This document shows positions 33,386 to 41,139 of a stretch of DNA of 64,000 nucleotides, piece by piece. The number at the start of each line of letters is the position of its first letter. The stretch's first letter is position 1. The notes beneath the pieces were generated by a model. That model ran no database searches, had not been told where the DNA came from, and saw only the letters and a program-made list of their open reading frames with translations. The stretch is from Verrucomicrobiales bacterium (GTDB taxonomy: Bacteria; Verrucomicrobiota; Verrucomicrobiia; Verrucomicrobiales; DEV007). The DNA lies in assembly GCA_029213005.1 (NCBI GenBank), contig JARGPI010000001.1, positions 62,001 to 126,000 of the forward strand, in the 5' to 3' direction. Position numbers and translations under genes: made by a program.

Positions 33386-35719
33386 ATGAGAAAGAATCAA
33401 ATAACCGACACCCTGGAAAAAGGCCTGATATGGCTGTCCGCATCGGATCCCGAGGTTCTGAAAAACAAATGTCCTAAATGGGAAAAGATTAAGTATGAAG
33501 CTTTCGGAGCTTCAGTGCTGGTCCCTGTGTTTTTTGGAATGATCGCTTCCGCCTATGCTGTGTCAACGCTGACAACTAACTGGTTCTTTATCGGTATGTT
33601 TTCTCTGGTATGGGGATTTATCATTCTGACCATTGACCGGGTTCTCCTGTCTACCTACCGGGCTTTTGTATCAGCTTCGAAGAAATGGATTCAGTTTTGT
33701 CTGCGTATTTCAGTCGCGGTTTTGATGGGTTTAACGGTCTCCCACCCACTGACTTTGCTGTTATTTAAAGACACGATTTCCAGCGAAATCGAAAAAGAGC
33801 GAACTAACGAAATGTTGGCGATGCGCGACAAAACGGAGGGTAACAAAACGGCTCTGGAGGAAAGAATCCGGACTGTCAGTGCCGAGCTTGCCGCTCATCA
33901 GAAGAAATATCAGGAAACCGTCAGTGGCGATTTTCTCAACCAGCCTGTGGTTCAGGAAGCTCCCCGTTCCAATCCGGTAACGGATGCCCGTTTTGCTGAT
34001 ATCGATGCTCAAATCGACTCCTACAAAGATGAGCGTGCCACGGTGCGTCGCGATCTGGAAAGATGGCAGGCGACCTACGACGAGGAAGTCCGTGGTATCC
34101 GGAGTGGTAAATCTGGTGTCGGTCCAAACGCCCGGGCGATCGAGCGGGACCATCTGGCATGGCGACGGGACGAAGTTCAGCGGCTTAATGGTATGATCAA
34201 AAATTTGACCGATCAACGCGCTAAACTCAGCTCCGAATTGATGGCTCGCAGTATGGAAGTCAGTGCTTCTCTGGAAGCGAGTCGCCGCATGCTCGAAAAG
34301 CAGAAGCTGGATGTATTTGCTAATCAGCAGGGACAGTTGCTGGAGGTTATCAAAAGCCAGATTGATTCGACATCGGCAGAGCTTGCCATGTTGAGGAAAG
34401 ACGCCAGTCAGTTGGCGCTCGATACCAGTGACCGGGTGGCTCACCTTAAAGTAGAGAAGCGTTCAGATTTGATGGCTCAGACCGAAACGTTACATAAGAT
34501 GTTTAAAAATCCCGGCGGTGGTGGAACTTTCGCATTGGCGGTCTATATCGTGTTGGTCGCCCTCTTTACTCTGATCGATACTATACCTTTGGTAGTAAAG
34601 TTTTGTTCGGTGCCCGGTTTGTATGACAAACATTTATACTACAAAGAAAACAGTGTCAGAGCGATTGGTATCAACGAAGCCATCGATGACAAGTTTTCCA
34701 CTGCGATGAAAAAGCGGGATGATATCCTTCACGAGCTTTTACATTACAACCCATTGTCAGATTCTGAAAAACGTGCCATCGCCGCTGCAGAGCCGGAAAC
34801 CCATCTGATTGCGGAAGCTTCAGAAGTGATTGAGGCCAGCGAAGTCGTAGAAGAAGATGAAAACTTTGTCGATATCAGTGATCAGCAGATTGAGGCGATT
34901 GAGTCATTTGAGATTATTTCTCCTGAGTCACGGGACAATGTTTCTCACCGCGAAGTGCGGGGCAATGTTAGGAAATCCCCTAATGGATCCGACCCGATTA
35001 TTTCTGCTACGGTTCCAGCCGGAGCGGTAAAGGTCTCGGGTATGATTTCACCGAATGGTGCCAAACCTTTAAATGGTGCAGCGAAAGATGAGAACATCGA
35101 AGCAGAAAAAGCTGCCGAAGCCCTTCGCATTGCCGAAGAGCAGAAGGCTGCAGAAGCCCTTCGCATTGCCGAGGAGCAGAAAGCCGCAGAAGCGCTTCGC
35201 GTTGCGGAAGAGCAGAAGGCTGCAGAAGCGCTTCGCATTGCCGAAGAGCAGAAAGCCGCTGAAGCCCACCGCGTTGCTGAAGAGCAGAAGGCTGCTGAAG
35301 CGCTACGTGTTGCTGAAGAGCAGAAAGCCGCTGAAGCCCTCCGTATTGCCGAAGAGCAGAAGGCTGCTGAAGCCCTTCGTATTGCTGAAGAGCAGAAAGC
35401 TGCCGAGGCTCGCCGGATTGCTGAGTTGAGACAAGACGCCAGCCCGGTTTCGCCGATTCAAGTTGGAGAGGATGAGGAATACGCAGCGGTTTATAAAGAT
35501 GAGCCAACCATGCTGGAGCCTGGTTTTGGTGCCGCGCTTCTCAGTAAAAATGAAGGCGATGCTGATTTTTCCGCTGAAATCGAAATTCCGGTAACCACAA
35601 ATTCTGAATCGAAGCGCCCAACTTATTCGCAACAGAATTTCAGAAACAACTGGGCCGCTCATCAAGCCGCCGGAGGGGTCGCTCTTCAGCCGAACGACCT
35701 CAGCGATAAAGCCCGGTAA
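33386..35719 (+). CDS. DUF4407 membrane protein with nine 12-residue repeats
   Basis: A 777-residue protein of the DUF4407 family. N-terminal membrane segments lie at about residues 45-65, 68-86 and 106-128, followed by a long coiled-coil region (about 130-370), a further membrane segment (FALAVYIVLVALFTLIDTIP) and a cytoplasmic or periplasmic tail. The tail contains nine tandem copies of KAAEALRIAEEQ (nucleotides 35108-35431). The start at 33386 is preferred; the hairpin GGGTGC-ATT-GCGCCC (33361-33375) sits 10 bases upstream and could influence translation. An intrinsic terminator follows. The molecular function of the family is not known. Confidence 0.85.
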   Translation: MRKNQITDTLEKGLIWLSASDPEVLKNKCPKWEKIKYEAFGASVLVPVFFGMIASAYAVSTLTTNWFFIGMFSLVWGFIILTIDRVLLSTYRAFVSASKKWIQFCLRISVAVLMGLTVSHPLTLLLFKDTISSEIEKERTNEMLAMRDKTEGNKTALEERIRTVSAELAAHQKKYQETVSGDFLNQPVVQEAPRSNPVTDARFADIDAQIDSYKDERATVRRDLERWQATYDEEVRGIRSGKSGVGPNARAIERDHLAWRRDEVQRLNGMIKNLTDQRAKLSSELMARSMEVSASLEASRRMLEKQKLDVFANQQGQLLEVIKSQIDSTSAELAMLRKDASQLALDTSDRVAHLKVEKRSDLMAQTETLHKMFKNPGGGGTFALAVYIVLVALFTLIDTIPLVVKFCSVPGLYDKHLYYKENSVRAIGINEAIDDKFSTAMKKRDDILHELLHYNPLSDSEKRAIAAAEPETHLIAEASEVIEASEVVEEDENFVDISDQQIEAIESFEIISPESRDNVSHREVRGNVRKSPNGSDPIISATVPAGAVKVSGMISPNGAKPLNGAAKDENIEAEKAAEALRIAEEQKAAEALRIAEEQKAAEALRVAEEQKAAEALRIAEEQKAAEAHRVAEEQKAAEALRVAEEQKAAEALRIAEEQKAAEALRIAEEQKAAEARRIAELRQDASPVSPIQVGEDEEYAAVYKDEPTMLEPGFGAALLSKNEGDADFSAEIEIPVTTNSESKRPTYSQQNFRNNWAAHQAAGGVALQPNDLSDKAR
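35108..35431 (+). repeat. nine tandem 36-base repeats (KAAEALRIAEEQ) inside the DUF4407 gene
   Basis: Nine contiguous in-frame copies of a 36-base unit encode K-A-A-E-A-L-R-[IV]-A-E-E-Q, with L to H in copy 5 and a divergent last copy (ARRIAELR). The unit suits a long charged single helix. Synonymous differences between copies show it is not a very recent expansion. Confidence 0.9.
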
Positions 35720-35742
35720 TTTCAACCAGTTTCAAAACGACG

Positions 35743-35775
35743 AAGAGGCGGCCATTAGGTCGCCTCTTTTGTTTT
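35743..35775 (+). terminator. intrinsic terminator after the DUF4407 gene
   Basis: AAGAGGCG (35743-35750) pairs with CGCCTCTT (35761-35768), followed by a T-rich tract TTTTGTTTT. Confidence 0.8.
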
Positions 35776-35840
35776 CGGGCGTGAAACTTCCTCATTTGGA
35801 TCTGGTAATACAGGCGCATTATGGCTAGATGTGGTACCTT

Positions 35841-37361
35841 ATGAGTGAGCTTTCTTTTGTTCTTCCCGATTCTCTCTGGCATCCTTCCTCCGTCGCTGCA
35901 AGGGCGACTCTCTTTGGGGTTCCGTTTACCCCGATTGCCACTTCCCGTGTTCTTGAAGTGGATTGTGCGGACGGCGGTAATCTTTTGTCCATCGCCGCCT
36001 CGCTCCCGGAATCGACTTGTGTGGGTGTCAGCGGATCCGCAACCGGAGCGGAATCAGGTCGGGCTCTCGCCGAAGCTGCCGGGCTGGGTCATGTGACCAT
36101 TCTTACGGACCTGAATGACATCGAAGGCAGCTTCGATTACATCTTTTTAAGGAATCAATTTTCCCGAATCGATCCCGCACAGCGCAGTGAATTGATCGCA
36201 AGTTATCGCGACCGGTTAAGTGAACACGGGATTCTGATTGTTGACTTGGTTTGTCAGCCGGGCTGGGGCTATTTGGAGCCGATTCGCGAGCAACTCCGCT
36301 ATCACACGAGAAATATCGCGGATCCTCATGAGAAAATGCTGGCGGGGCGTCAATTTCTGGCTGCTCTGGCACAGAGTATTCCCAATGGCCTCGAATTATA
36401 CCGGGCGATGGCTGAGAGCGAGTGGAAGAGTTCCATGAATGTTCCCGACGCAAATTTTGCACTCGAATATTTCAGCGACGACCTCCATCCCTGCTATTTC
36501 CGGGAGTTTAACGAGGCGCTGACCGGTGCCGGAATGCAATACCTTTGCGAGCTGTCGATCGGAAGTATGAAAATCAATCAATTCCCGCAGGCGCTGGGCG
36601 CCATCCTGCCGGAAAATCACGGATTGGCGGATTCAGAACAGTATCTGGATTTCGCGACCAACCGGACTCGGCGAAATTCGCTGTTGTGTCGCGATTCGGT
36701 CGTGGTTGACCGGGCTATAAAGATCGAGAACAGCTCTCCTTTGTATTTTTCAGTGTTAGGATTGCCGGATGATCCCAACAAAGTGTTCGCGGAAGAGGAA
36801 ACGGTGCTAAACGGGCCGGGTGGCGCATCGGTAACGATAAAAACCAAAGCGGGAAAAGCCGCGCTGCTCACCATGAGCCTGAACTTTCCGAAACGTTTCA
36901 GCCTGCCGGAATTGTTTTCCGCGGTAGAGCAAAAGCTCGGTGAACTTACCGACGAAGATAAATCTTATATCACAGAGACGATCGTCGCCTGCGCGGTGCT
37001 GGACATCGTTCAGATTGACGCAAACGAAGGCAACAGTTGCTTTGAACTTTCCGACCGTCCCGTCGCGGCCCCTCTGGTGCGTGCTCAGTTGGCGACCGGA
37101 CAGTTACCTTATTTGTCGAGTCTTCAACACCGATCGATTGGATATGATCAAGTTGCTGCGGCACTGCTGACTCTATTGGATGGAACCAATGGTAGAGACG
37201 CTCTGGTTGGCAAAATCAAAGAGATGATTGCCAGCGGCGATTTGTCGGTGACGAAGGATGGTGAGGCCACTACCGATGAAGAAGTCATCGCTCAAGCTGC
37301 AGAACAGCGCGCCGATGCATTCCTGACAGGTTTTCTCTCCAGCGGTCTGATTTCCGCATAA
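35841..37361 (+). CDS. SAM-dependent methyltransferase with methyltransferase-regulatory domain
   Basis: A protein of about 506 residues. The N-terminal Rossmann domain has a modified SAM motif I (VLEVDCADGGNLLSIA), an acidic second strand (CVGVSGSATG) and YDYIFLRN-like motif IV (FDYIFLRNQFSR). A middle region (ANFALEYFSDDLHPCYFREF) and the C-terminal FPKRFSLPELF to LLDGTNGRDALVGKI match the regulatory-domain architecture PF10119 found in Planctomycetes, cyanobacteria and others. Substrate unknown. It is the first gene of a same-strand run with a halogenase-like flavoprotein (31 bases downstream), a GT4 enzyme and a PhyH dioxygenase. The start could also be 35829. Confidence 0.8.
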   Translation: MSELSFVLPDSLWHPSSVAARATLFGVPFTPIATSRVLEVDCADGGNLLSIAASLPESTCVGVSGSATGAESGRALAEAAGLGHVTILTDLNDIEGSFDYIFLRNQFSRIDPAQRSELIASYRDRLSEHGILIVDLVCQPGWGYLEPIREQLRYHTRNIADPHEKMLAGRQFLAALAQSIPNGLELYRAMAESEWKSSMNVPDANFALEYFSDDLHPCYFREFNEALTGAGMQYLCELSIGSMKINQFPQALGAILPENHGLADSEQYLDFATNRTRRNSLLCRDSVVVDRAIKIENSSPLYFSVLGLPDDPNKVFAEEETVLNGPGGASVTIKTKAGKAALLTMSLNFPKRFSLPELFSAVEQKLGELTDEDKSYITETIVACAVLDIVQIDANEGNSCFELSDRPVAAPLVRAQLATGQLPYLSSLQHRSIGYDQVAAALLTLLDGTNGRDALVGKIKEMIASGDLSVTKDGEATTDEEVIAQAAEQRADAFLTGFLSSGLISA

Positions 37362-37392
37362 TTTGACGGAACGATTCCACCCCGAATAATTC

Positions 37393-38916
37393 ATGAATCA
37401 GCTGGTTGAAAAAATCATCGTGCTGGGAGGAGGAAGTGCGGGCTTCCTCGCTGCTATTACGATGAAGAAGCGGATGCCGCACCTTAATGTGTCGGTCATT
37501 CATTCTTCTAAAATCCCGATCATCGGTGTGGGCGAGGGAACGACCTTTACGATGCCACAATACCTTCACGGCTATTTGGGGCTGAATCCCGGAGCGTTCC
37601 ATCAACTGGTCCGGCCAACCTATAAACTGGGGATCCGGTTTCTCTGGGGCCCTCGGGAACGGTTTCACTATACCTTCAAGGCTCAGCTCGACGGTCGGCT
37701 CGCTAATTTGCCGAAAGCCAACGGTTTCTATTGTATGGACGACTTTCGCTATACAGAATTAAACGCTTCGTTGATGGAAAATGACAAGGGGTTTGAACGT
37801 CAGAGTGATGGTGGGCCCATGGTTAATACCGATGTGGCGTATCATCTCGAAAACGCACCCTTTGTGGAGTTCCTTGAAAAAGCGGCGAGAGAAGTCGGCG
37901 TATTGATCATCGATGATGAGGTCAAAGGTGTCGATGTCGGGGAGGAAGGTATATCAACCTTGCATCTCGAATCGGGCGGTTCAGAGTCTGCTGATCTATA
38001 TATTGATTGCTCCGGGTTTCGCTCCGAATTGCTAGGTAAAGCACTGGACGAACCTTTTATAGACTATAGTTCAAGTCTTTTCTGTGACCGTGCGATAGCG
38101 GGCGGTTGGGAAAGAAGCGATGAGGTATTAAAACCCTACACGACAGCGGAAACAATGGATGCAGGCTGGGCCTGGCAAATCGAGCACGACCATTTGATTA
38201 ATCGTGGTTATGTCTTCAGCTCAAGTTTTCTCTCAGACGACGAAGCTGAGGCGGAGTTTAAAAAGAAGAATCCTAAAATTGAGGACCCCAGGTTGATCAA
38301 GTTCACATCGGGAGCTTACGAACGGAATTGGGTGAAAAACGTCGTCGCTCTTGGTAATGCGAGTGGCTTTGTGGAACCTCTGGAAGCCACTTCTCTGGCG
38401 GTGACCTGCGAGCATGCCGCCAAACTGGTTCAGACCCTCGCAGATAGCGATATGCGGATCCACCCGGTAAGCCGGAGGTATTACAATCACCTCAGCAAAG
38501 TCACCTGGGATGCGATCCGTCGTTTCCTCGCCATGCACTACAAGTTTAATACCCGGTTGGATACCCCTTTTTGGAAAGCCTGTCATGAGGATACCAACTT
38601 GGCGGGTGCCGATGAAATCATGGAATATTATCAGTCTTCCGGGCCCGGTTTGATGTGGTCGACCTATGCGATGGGTGCGAACGATCCTTTCGGATGGGAA
38701 GGGTATCTGGTGATGTTAGTCGGGCAGAAGGTAAAGCATGAGGCGAATTATCAGGCCGGCGAAAACGAAAAGATGATTTTTGAACAGTATCGGAATTCAC
38801 TGAAACGGAGATCGGAAAATGCGCTTACCATGAGAGAATCGCTCGATATGATTCGGTCCAATAAATGGCAGTGGAAGCCGGACTTTTACCCGAACGCGAG
38901 TCCCTGGGGATCTTAA
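37393..38916 (+). CDS. tryptophan halogenase-family flavoprotein
   Basis: A 507-residue member of the flavin-dependent halogenase family (Trp_halogenase). The FAD motif GGGSAG (about residues 14-19) and the family segment IPIIGVGEGTTFTMP are present, and a Lys lies in RPTYKLGIRFLWG near the position of the catalytic Lys. The diagnostic WxWxIP motif appears as WAWQIE, with Glu instead of Pro. The later segment YERNWVKNVVALGNASGFVEPLEATS is the usual FAD-contacting region. It may halogenate or otherwise oxidise an indole or peptide-like substrate using FADH2 from a separate reductase, which is not in the window. Neighbours suggest a joint modification pathway. Confidence 0.85.
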   Translation: MNQLVEKIIVLGGGSAGFLAAITMKKRMPHLNVSVIHSSKIPIIGVGEGTTFTMPQYLHGYLGLNPGAFHQLVRPTYKLGIRFLWGPRERFHYTFKAQLDGRLANLPKANGFYCMDDFRYTELNASLMENDKGFERQSDGGPMVNTDVAYHLENAPFVEFLEKAAREVGVLIIDDEVKGVDVGEEGISTLHLESGGSESADLYIDCSGFRSELLGKALDEPFIDYSSSLFCDRAIAGGWERSDEVLKPYTTAETMDAGWAWQIEHDHLINRGYVFSSSFLSDDEAEAEFKKKNPKIEDPRLIKFTSGAYERNWVKNVVALGNASGFVEPLEATSLAVTCEHAAKLVQTLADSDMRIHPVSRRYYNHLSKVTWDAIRRFLAMHYKFNTRLDTPFWKACHEDTNLAGADEIMEYYQSSGPGLMWSTYAMGANDPFGWEGYLVMLVGQKVKHEANYQAGENEKMIFEQYRNSLKRRSENALTMRESLDMIRSNKWQWKPDFYPNASPWGS

Positions 38917-38924
38917 GACTGTAA

Positions 38925-38959
38925 TGTACCCTGTACACTCCCCGACTGTACAGGGTACA
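38925..38959. repeat. dispersed palindromic element, copy 4, intergenic
   Basis: Perfect 13-nt arms TGTACCCTGTACA (38925-38937) and TGTACAGGGTACA (38947-38959), 9-nt spacer (38938-38946). It lies between the halogenase stop and the GT4 start codon at 38970. The right arm is followed by ATCGAAAACG, close to GTCGAAAACG after the arm of copy 1 on its coding strand. Translated in one frame it reads YPVHSPTVQGTIEN, nearly the peptide encoded in mazG, although it is not part of a gene here. Confidence 0.92.
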
Positions 38960-38969
38960 ATCGAAAACG

Positions 38970-40241
38970 ATGGCAAAAATCACCTATATTACCGCGGGAG
39001 CTGGCGGAATGTATTGCGGAAGTTGCATTCGCGACAACGCGCTGGCGGGCGAATTGATGTCCCGGGGATGGGATGTGATTCTGCTGCCTCTATATACTCC
39101 CATTCGAACGGATGAAGAAGACCGGTCGGTGGATCAGGTATTGTTTGGCGGGGTAAATGTCTATCTCCAGCAAAAAATCCCGTTATTTCGTCATTTGCCG
39201 GGGTTCTTTGACCGGTGGCTGGATAACCCGAAGTTTATCAAACGGGTCGCTTCGGGAAATATGACGGTAGATGCGTCACAACTCGGCGCGATGACCCTCT
39301 CGATGGTTCGGGGTGAAGATGGCTTCCAGAAACGGGAGGTCAAAAAACTGGTGCACTGGCTGCAGCATACCGCTCACCCGGAATTGATTTGTTTGACCAA
39401 TCTACTGGTCGGCGGATCGATACCGGCGTTAAAGAGAGATCTTAAAGTTCCTGTGTTAGTGACGCTGCAGGGGGACGATGTGTTTCTCGACGAGTTGGTG
39501 GAGCCATGGAAAAGCAAAGTGCTTAACGAGATGCGGAAGTTGGCTCAGCAGGCGGACGGTTTTATCACCTTCTCCGCCTACTACAGGGATCGAATGTCGG
39601 AGCTGTTGGAGGTGGATAAAGAAAAATTTCATCTCACTCCGCTGGGAATCGACACTTCGAGCTACGATCCGATTCATGAACACCGTAGCGCCACTCCGGG
39701 CGGGAAGCGAATCGGCTATTTTGCGAGGATTTGTCCTGAAAAAGGTTTCGATATTCTAGTCGATGCATTTGTGGAGCTGGCGAAGCGAAATGAGACGTTT
39801 CATCTCTCTGCCGGAGGTTGGCTGTCGGCGAAGGACGAATCGTTTTTTAATGAGCAGGTTGTGAAGATCAAGAACGCCGGCTTAAGCGACCTGTTCGAAT
39901 ATGTGGGTTCGCCCGATCACCAGGGGAAACTCGAATTCTTTAAAAAGGTGGATGTCTTCTGTGTTCCCGCCCGGTTTATTGAGCCGAAAGGGCTTTACCT
40001 ACTAGAAGCAATGACCTGTGGTATACCGGTAGTTTCGCCTGCCAAAGGTGCCTTTCCTGAAATTGTCAACGCCAGTGGAGGAGGGGAGCTTTTTGAGAGC
40101 GAATCGATTTCTGATTTGGTGGAAAAGCTGGAACGGTTCGATCCACAAAAAGGTGCTATGGGCCGTGACTGGGTGAAAGGACATGGCGATCAGGCGGCCA
40201 TGGCCACCGCCACCGAGGAGATTTTTCGTAAATTTCTGTAG
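38970..40241 (+). CDS. glycosyltransferase family 4
   Basis: A 423-residue GT-B-fold enzyme. The N-terminus ITYITAGAGGMYCGSCIRDN holds the acceptor-side glycine loop; the C-terminal half has GYFARICPEKGFDILVDAF and the donor-binding EPKGLYLLEAMTCGIPVVSP, with the E-x7-E pattern of retaining GT4 enzymes. Donor and acceptor unknown. The palindromic element fills most of the gap before it, and the PhyH gene starts 9 bases after it, so these genes are probably cotranscribed. Confidence 0.87.
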   Translation: MAKITYITAGAGGMYCGSCIRDNALAGELMSRGWDVILLPLYTPIRTDEEDRSVDQVLFGGVNVYLQQKIPLFRHLPGFFDRWLDNPKFIKRVASGNMTVDASQLGAMTLSMVRGEDGFQKREVKKLVHWLQHTAHPELICLTNLLVGGSIPALKRDLKVPVLVTLQGDDVFLDELVEPWKSKVLNEMRKLAQQADGFITFSAYYRDRMSELLEVDKEKFHLTPLGIDTSSYDPIHEHRSATPGGKRIGYFARICPEKGFDILVDAFVELAKRNETFHLSAGGWLSAKDESFFNEQVVKIKNAGLSDLFEYVGSPDHQGKLEFFKKVDVFCVPARFIEPKGLYLLEAMTCGIPVVSPAKGAFPEIVNASGGGELFESESISDLVEKLERFDPQKGAMGRDWVKGHGDQAAMATATEEIFRKFL

Positions 40242-40250
40242 TATACCGAA

Positions 40251-40907
40251 ATGAGCGATTCGTTTTCGGCAACGGGGTTTAAGTTGATTCGCAACGCAAT
40301 CCATGAGGAAGAGGTTGCGGAATTGAGAGGCGAAGTTGCCCGGTTGGGAGTTTGCGCACGGAATATCAGTTCGGGTTCTGAACGCATTCGTTCTTTGGCT
40401 GAAAAGGTGGGAGAGCGCTTTGCCGATGGTAGGAAGTGCGTTCGGAGCCTGCTCTTCGACAAAACGCCACAGAAAAACTGGCCGGTGGCGTGGCATCAGG
40501 ACATGACAATAGCGGTTGCGGAGCGCCGGGATGTTCCCGGATACGGCCCCTGGTCGGTAAAAGAGGGCGTCACTTGTGTTCAGCCACCTGTCGAAGTGCT
40601 CGAATCTATGGTTACCATCCGGATTCACCTCGATGATACCAACGCGGACAATGGTGCTTTGAAAGTCATTCCGGGTAGTCATACCCGCGGACGGATCCTA
40701 CAGAATGAAATCGTGAATTTGATAGGTAATTGTGAAATCTGTGCCTGTCGGGCCGGTGATATTCTTCTGATGTCACCGCTGATTCTACACGCCTCGAGTC
40801 GTTCAATAGTTCCCTTTCATCGACGTGTACTACACTTTGAATATGCCGATCCGACCAAACTATCAGAGCTTTTGCGGTGGCAGGAATTGGATAAATCAAG
40901 TGCCTGA
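40251..40907 (+). CDS. phytanoyl-CoA dioxygenase (PhyH) family protein
   Basis: A 218-residue non-haem Fe(II)/2-oxoglutarate dioxygenase. The iron-binding HxD is in AWHQDMTIA (about residue 82), the distal His in PLILHASSRS, and an Arg for 2-oxoglutarate in PFHRRVLHFEY; NGALKVIPGSHTRG is the family loop. Members hydroxylate or halogenate diverse small molecules. The location behind methyltransferase, halogenase and GT4 genes suggests a shared substrate. Last gene of the run; 232 bases separate it from the giant gene. Confidence 0.87.
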   Translation: MSDSFSATGFKLIRNAIHEEEVAELRGEVARLGVCARNISSGSERIRSLAEKVGERFADGRKCVRSLLFDKTPQKNWPVAWHQDMTIAVAERRDVPGYGPWSVKEGVTCVQPPVEVLESMVTIRIHLDDTNADNGALKVIPGSHTRGRILQNEIVNLIGNCEICACRAGDILLMSPLILHASSRSIVPFHRRVLHFEYADPTKLSELLRWQELDKSSA

Positions 40908-41048
40908 ACGCACTTTTGAAATATCATTTTACAACGTAGGCTGCTCACAATAAGTGATATGTAGCTTAGTTTGAATGCGTGATACGCAATCGCGGCCCCC
41001 GTTTTCTTGACGGATTTGCGCTGCTCCCTCACCCTCGGTGGTGATTAT

Positions 41049-41085
41049 GGGGCATTAAATGCTCCAGAATTATTCCCATATTCCC
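41049..41085. promoter_or_regulatory. palindrome and direct repeat upstream of the giant gene
   Basis: GGGGCATTAAATGCTCC (41049-41065) is a nearly perfect 17-nt palindrome, followed by the direct repeat ATTCCCATATTCCCA. It lies 74 bases before the start of the 6531-codon gene and could be an operator. No clear -35/-10 pair was recognised, so the role is inferred. Confidence 0.3.
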
Positions 41086-41139
41086 ACCCTCTTCCTGCTG
41101 TTTTTGGAAGAATAATACAAATTTTGAACTGATATCTAG

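Noticed and set aside
35108..35431. CRISPR-like array
   Set aside because: The 36-base units are contiguous without spacers and encode an in-frame helical repeat.
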